From positions 2,480,001 through 2,544,000 of the forward strand of contig OY970260.1 in assembly GCA_963715625.1 (NCBI GenBank): a DNA stretch of 64,000 nucleotides, given 5' to 3'. The DNA is from VRUE01 sp963715625 (lineage in GTDB: Bacteria > Actinomycetota > Thermoleophilia > Solirubrobacterales > 70-9). Under the pieces are notes generated by a model that made no database searches, was not told the DNA's origin, and saw only the letters and a list, made by a program, of their open reading frames with translations. Shown piece after piece: positions 1 to 8,145 of this stretch; the first letter of the stretch is position 1; each line of letters starts with the position of its first letter. Both the position numbers and the translations under genes were made by a program.

Positions 1-700
1 GGCGGTGGTGCTGCGCGGCATCCGCTACGGCGAGGCCGACCGGATCCTCCACCTCTACTCGCAGACGCGCGGCAGGATCGGCGCGATCGCCAAGGGGGCA
101 CGGAAGCCCAGGTCGCGCTTCGGCGGCCGCCTGGAGCCCTTCTTCCGCCTCGACCTGGTCCTGCACGAAGGGCGGGGCGAGCTGCTCACGGTCACCAATG
201 TCTCCACCGTCAACGGCTACCCCCGGCTGCGCGCCTCCGGCCCGGCGCTGAACGCGGGCGCCCGCGCCTGCGACGCGGTGCTGCGGTTGCTCGACTCGGC
301 TGAGCCGAATCCGCCCGCCTACAACCTGCTCTGCCGCTACCTGGCGCTGCTAGATGACCCCGGCGCGGAGCGGGCAAGCGGCCTCGAGACGGCGCTCTCC
401 TTCCGCCTCAAGCTTGCGCTCGCGGCCGGCTTCGCGCCCGAGCTCGCCTCCTGCGCACACTGCGGCGAGGCCGAGCACCTGAGCGGCTTCTCCGGCGCGG
501 CCGGGGGCGTCGTCTGCACGAGCTGCGAAGCGGGCGCCTTCCCGCTCTCCGAGGAAGCGCACCGCTTCATGGTCGAGGCGATCGGCAGCCCGCTCGCCGA
601 GGCGCCGGAGGCCGAGGAGCTGGCGCTGCGCCAGGTCGAGCGGGCTGTGGGCGAGACCCTCGAGCACCATGCGCACGTGCAACTGCGGAGCGCAGCGTAG
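1..700 (+). CDS. recO: DNA repair protein RecO (5' truncated by window edge)
   Basis: RecO anneals single strands and, with RecR, loads RecA onto SSB-coated gaps in the RecF pathway. The frame is already open at base 2 and reads AVVLRGIRYGEADRIL, the beginning of the RecO OB fold, so only a few N-terminal residues lie outside the window. A zinc knuckle with four cysteines (CAHC about residues 150-153 and CTSC about 171-174 of the visible part) and the helical C-terminal domain follow. The visible 231 residues fit the usual family size of about 240. The TAG stop at 698-700 is also the first triplet of the palindromic element that follows. Gene order recO-dgt-dnaG is a housekeeping arrangement. 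Confidence 0.93.
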   Translation, partial: AVVLRGIRYGEADRILHLYSQTRGRIGAIAKGARKPRSRFGGRLEPFFRLDLVLHEGRGELLTVTNVSTVNGYPRLRASGPALNAGARACDAVLRLLDSAEPNPPAYNLLCRYLALLDDPGAERASGLETALSFRLKLALAAGFAPELASCAHCGEAEHLSGFSGAAGGVVCTSCEAGAFPLSEEAHRFMVEAIGSPLAEAPEAEELALRQVERAVGETLEHHAHVQLRSAA

Positions 701-818
701 GGGTCGGTCCCGGCAGGGGTTCCGCTTAACTTTTTGGGTGGGGCGGGGAACGGCTGGCGCCCCGAGCGGGTTGACCAAAAAGTACAAGACGCTCCACCCC
801 TGCCGGGACCGACCCTTA
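698..818. repeat. Palindromic intergenic element, family C copy 1
   Basis: A nested palindrome fills the recO-dgt gap. Outer arms 701-720 and 796-815 are a perfect 20-bp inverted repeat, and pairing extends to the recO stop codon (698-700 with 816-818, one G-T). An inner 9-bp arm pair (ACTTTTTGG and CCAAAAAGT) lies inside asymmetric linkers CGCTTA-like on the left and TACAAGACG on the right. The same linkers and inner arms occur in the second copy at 50056-50175, while outer arms and loop differ. No T-run follows, so it is not a simple intrinsic terminator. Function unknown; it could be a REP/MITE-like element or a structured RNA. Confidence 0.85.
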
Positions 819-828
819 GGATCGACGG

Positions 829-1839
829 GTGGACGCAACCATGACGTTTGAGGATCGGGTGTGCGCCTGGGAGGAGGAGTTCCTCGTTCCGGGGGCGACG
901 CGCTCCTACCCGGCGCGCCGGGAGGTCGAGGAGGCTGACAGCCCGGTCCGCACGCCGTTTCAGCGCGACCGCGACCGCATCGTCCACTCCAAGCCCTTCC
1001 GGCGGCTCAAGCACAAGACGCAGGTCTTTGTCGCGCCCGAGGGCGACCACTACCGCACCCGGCTCACGCACACGCTGGAGGCCTGCGGGATCGCCCGCAC
1101 CGTTGCCCGCGCGCTCGGCCTCAACGAGGACCTGACCGAGGCGATCGGGCTCGGCCACGACCTCGGCCACCCGCCCTTCGGGCATGCCGGCGAGGAGGCG
1201 CTCGACGCGGCTCTGCGCGAGCGCTGCGGCGCCCACTTCAAGCACAACGAGCACTCCCTGCGCGTGGTCGAGGTGCTGGAGCGCGACGGGCGCGGCCTCA
1301 ACCTGACCGAGCAGGTGCGCGACGGCATCCTCAACCACACCGGCTCGCCCAAGCCGGCGACGCTGGAGGGGCGGATAGTCAAGCTGGTCGACCGCGTCGC
1401 CTACATCAACCACGACATCGACGACGCGCTGCGGGCCGGGATCCTGCGCCCCGAGGACCTCCCGGCGGCGGAGATAGGGCTGCTCGGCGAGACCGGCTCG
1501 GCCCGGATCGACACACTCGTCCGCGACATCGTCGAGCGCTCGCGGGCCGCCGGCGACATCGTCCAGAGCGAGGAGATCGGCGGCGCGATGCTGCGCCTGC
1601 GCAAGTTCATGTTCGACCGCGTCTACCTCGGACCGCTGGCGCGCAGCGAGCACGACCGGGTCCACCGGGTGGTGCAGGTCCTCTTCGACCACTACATGGA
1701 GAGCCCGGACGAGGCGCCGTCGCCCGCGCGTGACGCAAGCGACTGCCAGCGCGTCGCCGACTACCTCGCCGGGATGACCGACCGCTACTGCATCGCCAAG
1801 TTCGCCCAATTGACGATCCCGGAGGAGGCGCGCTTCTGA
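829..1839 (+). CDS. dgt: dGTP triphosphohydrolase-like HD protein
   Basis: Predicted cytosolic dNTPase that removes triphosphate from deoxynucleoside triphosphates (dGTP-type family), adjusting dNTP pools. The 336-residue protein is the short type-2 form, shorter than the about 505-residue E. coli enzyme. The HD-domain metal ligands are visible: His81 in THTLEACG and His110-Asp111 in GLGHDLGHPPFGHAGE. Its N-terminus has the family signature RTPFQRDRDRIVHSKPFRRL. GTG at 829 or ATG at 841 may start it; neither has a strong Shine-Dalgarno sequence because the palindrome ends just upstream. dnaG follows after 28 bp. Confidence 0.9.
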   Translation: MDATMTFEDRVCAWEEEFLVPGATRSYPARREVEEADSPVRTPFQRDRDRIVHSKPFRRLKHKTQVFVAPEGDHYRTRLTHTLEACGIARTVARALGLNEDLTEAIGLGHDLGHPPFGHAGEEALDAALRERCGAHFKHNEHSLRVVEVLERDGRGLNLTEQVRDGILNHTGSPKPATLEGRIVKLVDRVAYINHDIDDALRAGILRPEDLPAAEIGLLGETGSARIDTLVRDIVERSRAAGDIVQSEEIGGAMLRLRKFMFDRVYLGPLARSEHDRVHRVVQVLFDHYMESPDEAPSPARDASDCQRVADYLAGMTDRYCIAKFAQLTIPEEARF

Positions 1840-1867
1840 GCCGCGCCGGGGGCGTTACGGTGGCCGT

Positions 1868-3647
1868 ATGGCGCTGATATCGACCGAGAGCCTGGAGCGG
1901 GTCAAGCAGGCGGTTGACATCGTCGAGGTGATCTCGGCCCACACCGACCTGCGCCGCCAGGGCACGCGCTGGGTCGGTCTCTGCCCGTTCCACGAGGAGC
2001 GCACGCCCTCGTTCTCGGTCGAACGCGCAGGAGAAGCTCTACCACTGCTTCGGCTGCGGGGTCGGCGGCGACACGATCAAGTTCGTCGAGGAGAAGGAGG
2101 GGCTGGGCTTCGCCGAGGCGGTCGAGCTGCTCGCCGACCGCTACGGGGTCGAGCTGGAGCGCGAGAGGGAGGATCCGCGGGCCGAGGCCAGGCGTCAGCA
2201 GCGGCGCCGGCTCGGCGACCTGCTTGACCGCACTGCGTCCTTCTACGCCGCCTACCTCTGGGACTCCGACGAGGCGGGTAGGGCGCGCGAGTACCTGGCG
2301 CAGCGCGGCCTCGGCGAGGAGGTGCTGCGGGCCTTCGGCGTCGGCTACGCGCCGAGCGCCTGGGACAAGGTGCTTCTGCGCGGGCAGCGCGCCGGGTTCA
2401 AGGTCGAGGAGCTGCGCGGGGTCGGGCTGGTCCAGCGCGGCCGGGGCGGGGGGGAGTACGACCGCTTCCGCTCGCGGATCATGTTCCCGATCCGCGACCG
2501 CCGCGGCCGCACGCTCGGATTCGGCGGCAGGGCGATGCGCTCCGACCAGGGGGCGAAGTACGTCAACACGGCCGAGACCGACTTCTTCCACAAGAGCACG
2601 ATGCTCTACGGGATCGACCTGGCCAAGGCGGCGATCGCGAGGGCCGGCCGGGCGGTCGTGGTCGAGGGCTACACCGACGTCCTCGCCCTGCACCAGGCCG
2701 GGATTGAGGAGGCCGTCGGCGTGATGGGCACGGCGATCACCGAGGAGCAGGTGGCCTCGCTCTCGGGGATGGTCGACGAGGTCGTGCTGGCGCTCGACGC
2801 CGACGCGGCCGGGCAGGAGGCGATGCTGCGGGCGCAGCGGGTGGCGGCGGGACGCAAGATGCGGCTGCGGGTGGCGGCGATGCCGGCCGGAGAGGACCCG
2901 GCGGAGATGATGGCCGCCGAGGGCGGGGCGGAACGCTTCCGGGCGCTTCTCGACGATGCGGTCGAGCTGACCGCCTTCCAGGTCGGGCTGGTCCTCGACC
3001 GCACGGACACGGCCTCGCCCGCCGAGCGCGACCGGGCTCTGGCCGAGGTCGCGCCGATCCTGGCCGGACTGGGGGAGAGCGCCAGCCGCGACGACCTGGT
3101 GCGGCAGGTCGCCGAGCGCCTCGACCTGGAGCCGGCGATGGTGATGGGGAGGGTGGTGGCGTCGCAGCCGCTCAGCGGCGGGCCCGGCGAAGCGCAGGCG
3201 CGCGGTGCCGCCGCCGCGCCCGCCCCGAGGCGGACCGCCGAGCTGACCTCGCGCGAGCGCCGCGAGCGCGCCCTGCTGGCGATGTGCATCGCGATGCCGG
3301 CCGAGGGCAGGGATTACCTGGCCCGCCTCGGCGAGGAGCACCTCTCGCCGATGGGCATGCGCGCCTTGGCCTGGCTGCGCGAGCACCCCGAGGACCCGGC
3401 CTCCAACCTCCCCCACGACGACCCCGAGCTGTCCGGCCTGATCGCCGAGCTGGTCATCATCGCCCACGACGAGCCCGCCTCCCCGGAGGCGATGGAGCTC
3501 AACTACCTCCTCCTCGAGCAGCGCCGCATCGAGGCCGAGATCGCCGCCGCCGGCGAGCAGGGCGACTACGAGCGCCGCGCCGCCCTCAGCCGCGACCGCG
3601 CCGCCCTGGTCGAACGAATAGCCCACACCGAGCGGGTCGGGGGGTAG
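1868..3647 (+). CDS. dnaG: DNA primase DnaG, with a 1-nt frameshift in the assembled sequence
   Basis: DnaG makes RNA primers for replication. The first frame (from ATG 1868) gives the CHC2 zinc-finger start MALISTESLERVKQAVDIVE ... CPFHEERTPSFSV. At about 2021 one extra G (context TCGGTCGAACGCG) throws the frame. Removing it continues as NAQEKLYHCFGCGVGGD, completing the zinc finger, then the primase core. The TOPRIM motifs VVVEGYTDVLALHQAG and LALDADAAGQEA are in the second frame. Total would be about 593 residues, normal for DnaG. Because the gene is essential and everything else is intact, a sequencing or assembly error is more likely than a real mutation. Confidence 0.9.
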
Positions 3648-3701
3648 GAACACAGACAAGACATTGCGGTTTCCGTCCGAGGCGTTTGGCAAGCTTTCCC
3701 C

Positions 3702-4421
3702 ATGGACAAGCGGTTTCTGGAGGATTGCTTGGCGAAAGGGATGTCGCTGGAGACAATCGGCAAGGCGACAGGGAAGCACCCGTCAACGGTCGGCTACTGG
3801 ATGCAGAAGCACGGCCTCAGGGCCAACGGGGCGAAGAAGTACGCGCGCCGAGGCGCTGTTGCGTGCGATGAGCTCGAAGCGCTCGTAGACGGTGGTGCGA
3901 GCCTGGTCGAAATCGCGGAAGCTCTCGATCGCAGCGTGTCGACGGTCAGATACTGGCTCGCGCGATACGAGATCGAGACGACTCGACCCCGCGGGCCACG
4001 GCGGCGGATTGGCGATGGGTCGAAGACCGCGACTTTCGATTGCAGACGGCATGGTCGCACCGAGTTCATCCTTGAGGGGTGCGGCTATTACAGGTGTAAG
4101 CAGTGTCGGTCTGCGGCGGTCGCCAGGCGGCGAAGAACCGTGAAGAAGAGGCTTGTCGCCGAGGCTGGAGGCGCCTGCGTTCTATGCGGTTACGCCCGTT
4201 GCCTGAATGCGCTGCAATTCCATCACGTTGAGCCTGGCTCGAAGAAGTTCTACCTGGCTTACCGCGGCCACTCGCGGTCAATCGCAAGAAGTCGGGCGGA
4301 GATGCGGAAGTGCGTCCTGCTTTGCGCCAATTGCCACGCCGAGGTCGAGGGCGGGTTCGCTACCCTGCCAGTGGATTCAAGTGGCCACGTCGATGAGTCT
4401 TGTCGGCAAATAACCACTTAA
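3702..4421 (+). CDS. HNH endonuclease-domain protein with two N-terminal HTH motifs
   Basis: A 239-residue protein combining two resolvase/homeodomain-like helix-turn-helix segments (about residues 14-38, SLETIGKATGKHPSTVGYW, and 65-90, SLVEIAEALDRSVSTVRYW) with a C-terminal HNH nuclease domain. The HNH part shows CVLCG, FHHVEPGSKKF and LCANCHAEVEGG, i.e. the paired zinc CxxC units and the central HH. Base composition is lower in G+C than its neighbours. It sits alone between dnaG and tRNA-Asn, a typical position for transferred genes. Such proteins may be homing-type or defence nucleases; the specific target cannot be read from the sequence. Start at ATG 3702 chosen because the first HTH begins soon after. 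Confidence 0.75.
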   Translation: MDKRFLEDCLAKGMSLETIGKATGKHPSTVGYWMQKHGLRANGAKKYARRGAVACDELEALVDGGASLVEIAEALDRSVSTVRYWLARYEIETTRPRGPRRRIGDGSKTATFDCRRHGRTEFILEGCGYYRCKQCRSAAVARRRRTVKKRLVAEAGGACVLCGYARCLNALQFHHVEPGSKKFYLAYRGHSRSIARSRAEMRKCVLLCANCHAEVEGGFATLPVDSSGHVDESCRQITT

Positions 4422-4435
4422 TTTGTAGTGATTGA

Positions 4436-4509
4436 TCGGGGGTAGCTCAATTAGGCAGAGCGCCGTCCTGTTAAGTCGGTGGTTGGCGGTTCGAGTCCGC
4501 CCCCCCGAG
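4436..4509 (+). tRNA. tRNA-Asn (GTT)
   Basis: A 74-nt cloverleaf: acceptor TCGGGGG pairs with CCCCCGA at 4502-4508, D arm contains TAGCTCAATTAGGCAGAG, anticodon loop is CTGTTAA giving GTT, and the T arm reads GGCGGTTCGAGTCCGCC. Discriminator G. No CCA is encoded. Confidence 0.95.
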
Positions 4510-4513
4510 CCTC

Positions 4514-4543
4514 ACGAAGGGCCGCGATCTCGCGGCCCTTCGT
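4514..4543. terminator. Bidirectional terminator-like hairpin after tRNA-Asn
   Basis: Perfect 13-bp arms (4514-4526 and 4531-4543) with loop ATCT, lying exactly between tRNA-Asn and the end of the convergent glycosyltransferase gene. T-runs are weak on either side, as is common in high-GC genomes. Confidence 0.7.
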
Positions 4544-4544
4544 C

Positions 4545-5762
4545 TTACATAAGCGCGCGGGTGCGCGCCAGCCGCTCGACCAGCTCGGCGCCGCGCTCGG
4601 CGCCGTCGTTCTCGGCGGCCCAGGCGGCCAGCTCGCCGGCGCGCTCGGCGAAGGAGCGCTCGGCGAGCATGCGCCGGGCGGCCCAGCGCAACGGCGCCGG
4701 GCGGCAAAGACGCCAGGGGAGGGAGAGGCCGCACCCCGCCCAGGCGACCCGCATCGCGGTCTCGCTCATGTCGCCGATGATCGGGCAGGTCAGCACCGGC
4801 GTGCCGGCGCACAGCGCGCGGGCCACCGTGCCGTGGCCACCGTGGGAGATCACCAGCGAGGAGGCGGGCATCAGCTGGCTGTAGCTGAGCCACTCGACCA
4901 GGACCGCGTTGGCGGGGACCTCGATCGGCCGCTGGGGGACGACGCGGTTGGTCGTCGCCACCACCCGCACCGGCTCCTCGGCGAGCGCCGCGAGCGCGGT
5001 GCGGACGAGGTGGTTCTCGGAGTCGTGGGCGGTGCTGGGTGCGACCAGGACCAGCGGCTCGTCCCCGGGCGGCAGCTCGATCTCCGGATGCGGGATCTCG
5101 AACGTCATCGGCCCGGTGATCTGCACCCCGGCCGGCCAGCGCCGTGGGTACTCGAGCTGGGGGAAGGTCCCGACCAGCGCCAGGTCCGGGCTGATGCCGC
5201 CGTGGAAGCGATTCACGGGCGGCAGGCCGAGCCGCGCCCGCTGGCGGTTGAGGTCGTCGCGACCCTGCTCCAAGCCGATGTTCAGCGCCCGCTGCCCCGC
5301 CCGCCAGACCGCTCGCCCGACCGGCGTGCGCGGCGGCTGCAGCCCCACCGCGAAGAAGGGCAGCCCGGGCTCGACCACCGGGTAGATGTGTGGGATCAGC
5401 GTCGCCAGCGGCACGCCGGCCTTCTCGGCCGCCAGGGTAGGCGCCAGGGTGAGGATGTCACTGACGACCGCGTGCGGACGCGTCTCCTCGAGCAGCGGCA
5501 GCAGCGCCTTGGCCGCTTCGGCCGCATGGGCGCCCTCGGGCGAGTCGGGGTCCGGGGGCGGGAACATGCGGTATTCCTCGGCTGCGGCGAAGCCGAGCCC
5601 GGCGCCCTTTACCGCCTCGCGACGCTCCTCCCAGGTCTCGATCGTCACCTCGTGGCCGCGCCCTCGCAGCGCCCGCCCCAGCGAGATCGCCGGGAAGACG
5701 TGCCCGGGATCTCCGAACGCCGCAACGAGGAAGCGAAGGCGCTTGCCGTCCCCGGTGACCAC
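4545..5762 (-). CDS. UDP-glycosyltransferase, MGT family (GT1-like)
   Basis: A 405-residue GT-B fold glycosyltransferase of the macrolide/UDP-glucuronosyl type, expected to move a sugar from an NDP-sugar to a small lipophilic acceptor in the cytosol. The N-terminal domain starts with FLVAAFGDPGHVFPAISLGR, the classic GT1 opening, and the C-terminal donor-binding region has VISHGGHGTVARALCAGTPVL followed by MSETAMRVAWAGCGLSL. A GTG start at 5762 gives MVTGDGKRLRFLV. It lies 13 bp downstream of the SDR gene on the same strand and is probably cotranscribed with it. The acceptor is not identifiable. Confidence 0.85.
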   Translation of the reverse strand: MVTGDGKRLRFLVAAFGDPGHVFPAISLGRALRGRGHEVTIETWEERREAVKGAGLGFAAAEEYRMFPPPDPDSPEGAHAAEAAKALLPLLEETRPHAVVSDILTLAPTLAAEKAGVPLATLIPHIYPVVEPGLPFFAVGLQPPRTPVGRAVWRAGQRALNIGLEQGRDDLNRQRARLGLPPVNRFHGGISPDLALVGTFPQLEYPRRWPAGVQITGPMTFEIPHPEIELPPGDEPLVLVAPSTAHDSENHLVRTALAALAEEPVRVVATTNRVVPQRPIEVPANAVLVEWLSYSQLMPASSLVISHGGHGTVARALCAGTPVLTCPIIGDMSETAMRVAWAGCGLSLPWRLCRPAPLRWAARRMLAERSFAERAGELAAWAAENDGAERGAELVERLARTRALM

Positions 5763-5775
5763 CGTGCTGCCGCTG

Positions 5776-6507
5776 CTAGGGCGTATCGAGGCCCTCGCCC
5801 GGCCGCGTGAACACGATCTCGGGTACGTGGCAGTTCTTCGACGTGCGCAGTAGGAACCGCACCGCCTCGCCGAGGTCCTCCGGCCGGATCATCTCCTCGC
5901 CGGGTATCTGTCCCTGGACGAACTCGGTCATCGGCGTCTCGACGAAGCCCGGCGCCAGCGCCGTGCACTGGATCCCGGCGCCGCCCACCTCGCGGTGCGT
6001 CAACTGGGTGAAGTTGATCACCGCCGCCTTGGTCGCGGCGTAGATCGAGAGCCAGGCCTGGCCGCCCTTGCCGGCGATCGATGCGGTGTTGACGATCAGC
6101 GCCTTGCCGTGCTCGCCGCCGGCCTGTTTGAGCATCGGCAGGCCCTCGCGGGTACCGATGATCAGGGCTCGCAGGTTGACGGCGAGCTGCATGTCGAGGT
6201 GCTTGGTCTGGATCTCCTCCATCGGCGCCCCGATGCCGACGCCGGCGTTGTTGACGAGCACGTCGAGGCGCCCGTAGGTCTCGCGGTGCTTGGCGAAGAC
6301 GCCGACCAGTCCCTCCTCGTCGGCCATGTTGGCGGCGACGCTCTGCACCTCGATCCCGTCGGCCCGCAGCGCCTCCGCGGCGCTCTCGAGCTTCTCCGGG
6401 CGCCGCGCGGCGACCGTCAGCGCGTAGCCCTCCCCGCCGAGCACCCTGGCGATCGCCAGGCCGATGCCGCTCGACGCCCCGGTGATAAGTGCCGCTCGCT
6501 CCGCCAA
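5776..6507 (-). CDS. Short-chain dehydrogenase/reductase (classical SDR)
   Basis: A 243-residue NAD(P)-dependent oxidoreductase. Cofactor motif TGASSGIG (residues about 9-16), NNAG (about 90), the active-site serine in NTASIAGKGG and the catalytic YAATK (Y-x-x-x-K) are all present. Arg residues after the second strand (AARRP) suggest NADP preference. It is the first gene of a two-gene minus-strand unit with the glycosyltransferase, so the pair may modify and glycosylate one compound. Substrate unknown. Confidence 0.88.
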   Translation of the reverse strand: MAERAALITGASSGIGLAIARVLGGEGYALTVAARRPEKLESAAEALRADGIEVQSVAANMADEEGLVGVFAKHRETYGRLDVLVNNAGVGIGAPMEEIQTKHLDMQLAVNLRALIIGTREGLPMLKQAGGEHGKALIVNTASIAGKGGQAWLSIYAATKAAVINFTQLTHREVGGAGIQCTALAPGFVETPMTEFVQGQIPGEEMIRPEDLGEAVRFLLRTSKNCHVPEIVFTRPGEGLDTP

Positions 6508-6608
6508 CTTCCTCTCCTTCCGCTTGCCCGTCTGCGCTGCGGACCCTATCTCCAGCCCGGCGAGGGCGTCTTCGGGGGCGCAGCTCCCGGCTCCCGACGC
6601 TCAATAAC

Positions 6609-7682
6609 ATGCCGCCGATGCGTCGCAGCCGAGCCCTTGCCGCCCTCACCTTCGTGGCGGCGCTCGCGATGGCTGCGCTCACCGGCTGCGGCGGTGGCTC
6701 GGACAGCTCGGCCGACTCCTCTCAGAGCACGGCAGAGAGCCGCCCGGCGCCGCCGAAGAGCGACTTCCCCAGCGCCGCCGGCAAGACCCTGGCGCAGGTG
6801 GTCGAAGCCGCCGTCGGCCCCTCGACCCTGGTCGTCTCGCCTGCGGCGAAGGTCTTCTACGAAGGCACCAACCGTTACCCGTTCGGGGTCTTCGAACGCG
6901 ACGGCAGCCAGGTCGGCGACGCCAAGGTCGCGCTCTACTTCGCGCGGGTTCCGCTGAAGAAAGGCACGGCGGCCGGCACCGACCGCGAGAAAGAGGCGCT
7001 GGACGAAGCTCTCGACCAGCCCGCGATCGGCCCCTATCCCGCGGCCGTGGAAAGCGTCGCGACCCAACCCGCCTTCCGGGCGATGACGACGACCGACGAC
7101 CCCGACGCCGCCACTGCCGTCTACAGCACGACAGTCAACTTCCCAGAAAGCGGGGAGTGGCGGATCGTCGCCCTGCTCGAGGAAGGTGGAGGGCTGAAGT
7201 CCTCGCTGCTGCCCAGCGCCTCGGTGGGCGCCTTCGCCAGGGTCCCGCAGCCGGGCCAGAAGGCGCCGCGCATCCACACGCCCACGCCCGAGGACGTCGG
7301 TGGTGACCTCAGCAAGATCACCACGCGCATCCCGCCCGACACGCAGAACGAAGTCGACTACGCCGACGTGCTCGGCAAGGAGCCGATCGTGCTCCTGTTC
7401 GCGACGCCCCAGTTCTGCCAGAGCCGGGTCTGCGGGCCGATCGCCGACGTCACCGAGCAGGTCAAGCAGCTGTACGGGGACCGGGCGAGGTTCATCCACA
7501 TGGAGATCTACAAGGACAACGATCCCAGCAAGGGAGTGCGCCCGCAGGTGCGAGCCTTCCACCTCCCGAGCGAGCCATGGTTGTTCGCGATCGACCAAAG
7601 TGGAAGGATCGAGGCTGAGATCGAGGGCGCCTTCGGCGTCGAAGAGCTGACCAGCGTTGTGAAGGGACTAATCGGAGAATGA
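6609..7682 (+). CDS. Secreted lipoprotein with C-terminal thioredoxin-like fold
   Basis: Starts MPPMRRSRALAALTFVAAL (ATG 6609, or ATG 6618) and has a lipobox ending LTGCGGG, so the mature protein is probably a lipid-anchored extracytoplasmic protein with a Ser/Asp-rich linker. The last third resembles an AhpC/TSA- or SCO-type thioredoxin fold: PIVLLFATPQFCQSRVCGP places two cysteines spaced C-x4-C rather than the usual CxxC, followed by a FIHMEIYKD segment and SEPWLFAIDQSGRI. A redox or metallochaperone role is possible but inferred. Stop overlaps the HPt gene start by 4 nt (ATGA), implying translational coupling. Confidence 0.72.
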   Translation: MPPMRRSRALAALTFVAALAMAALTGCGGGSDSSADSSQSTAESRPAPPKSDFPSAAGKTLAQVVEAAVGPSTLVVSPAAKVFYEGTNRYPFGVFERDGSQVGDAKVALYFARVPLKKGTAAGTDREKEALDEALDQPAIGPYPAAVESVATQPAFRAMTTTDDPDAATAVYSTTVNFPESGEWRIVALLEEGGGLKSSLLPSASVGAFARVPQPGQKAPRIHTPTPEDVGGDLSKITTRIPPDTQNEVDYADVLGKEPIVLLFATPQFCQSRVCGPIADVTEQVKQLYGDRARFIHMEIYKDNDPSKGVRPQVRAFHLPSEPWLFAIDQSGRIEAEIEGAFGVEELTSVVKGLIGE

Positions 7683-8044
7683 GCGAGAAGACGAGCCCCG
7701 ACGGCGAGCTGCTGGCCTCCTTTGCCGAAGAGGCCAAACGCCGCTGCGATGTGATCGCCGCCGGCCTGGCCACCGAGACGACCGACTTCGAGACGATGCG
7801 GATGGAGGCGCACGCCCTCAAGGGCGCCGCCGGCGCCGTCGGCCTGCGCCGCCTCGCCGAGCTGGCCGGCCTGATGGAATCCGACCTCGACGAAGCGAAG
7901 AAAACCGGCACGATCCGCGGCGGCCGCACCCACCAGATCGCCGACGCCGCCAAGGCCATAGCCGAAGGCGCCACAGCAGCGGCCAACGGCGAAGAAGAGC
8001 CCCCCGACGTCGGCCGCTCCCTCGCCCAGCTCTTCAGCGCCTAG
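7679..8044 (+). CDS. HPt (histidine phosphotransfer) domain protein
   Basis: A 121-residue free-standing HPt protein. The phospho-accepting histidine lies in RMEAHALKGAAGAVGL (H41 or nearby), the family motif AHxLKGxAxxxG. These proteins relay phosphate between hybrid histidine kinases and response regulators. No kinase or regulator is adjacent; instead it overlaps by 4 nt the thioredoxin-fold lipoprotein gene, an unusual partner. The C-terminal tail after residue 95 is not part of the domain. ATG 7679 chosen for the coupling overlap. Confidence 0.8.
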   Translation: MSEKTSPDGELLASFAEEAKRRCDVIAAGLATETTDFETMRMEAHALKGAAGAVGLRRLAELAGLMESDLDEAKKTGTIRGGRTHQIADAAKAIAEGATAAANGEEEPPDVGRSLAQLFSA

Positions 8045-8063
8045 CGTTACGCTCCCAACCACT

Positions 8064-8137
8064 GGGGCGGTAGCTCAGCTGGTCAGAGCAGCGGACTCAT
8101 AATCCGTCGGTCGAAGGTTCGAGTCCTTCCCGCCCCA
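8064..8137 (+). tRNA. tRNA with CAT anticodon (tRNA-Met or tRNA-Ile2)
   Basis: A 74-nt cloverleaf: acceptor GGGGCGG with CCGCCCC, D arm TAGCTCAGCTGGTCAGAG, anticodon loop CTCATAA giving CAT, T arm GAAGGTTCGAGTCCTTC, discriminator A. It lacks the initiator-specific CxxxA start and three G-C anticodon pairs, so it is elongator Met or lysidine-type Ile. Its 3' part (8094-8137) is repeated identically at 9028-9071 and, diverged, at 10122-10165: it is the attachment gene of the following island. Confidence 0.92.
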
Positions 8138-8145
8138 CTAGAGCG

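Noticed and set aside
701..815. Family C element as a T-box or known riboswitch
   Set aside because: No specifier/T-box sequence or conserved aptamer core is visible and the second copy lies in an unrelated context.
337..1809. Long minus-strand open frame antisense to dgt
   Set aside because: Composition is Val/Asp/Arg/Leu shadow of a high-GC gene; no domain motif, while the plus strand encodes a clear dGTPase.
1902..3779. Long minus-strand open frame antisense to dnaG
   Set aside because: Low-complexity Arg/Asp/His sequence typical of the antisense frame; dnaG motifs are on the plus strand.
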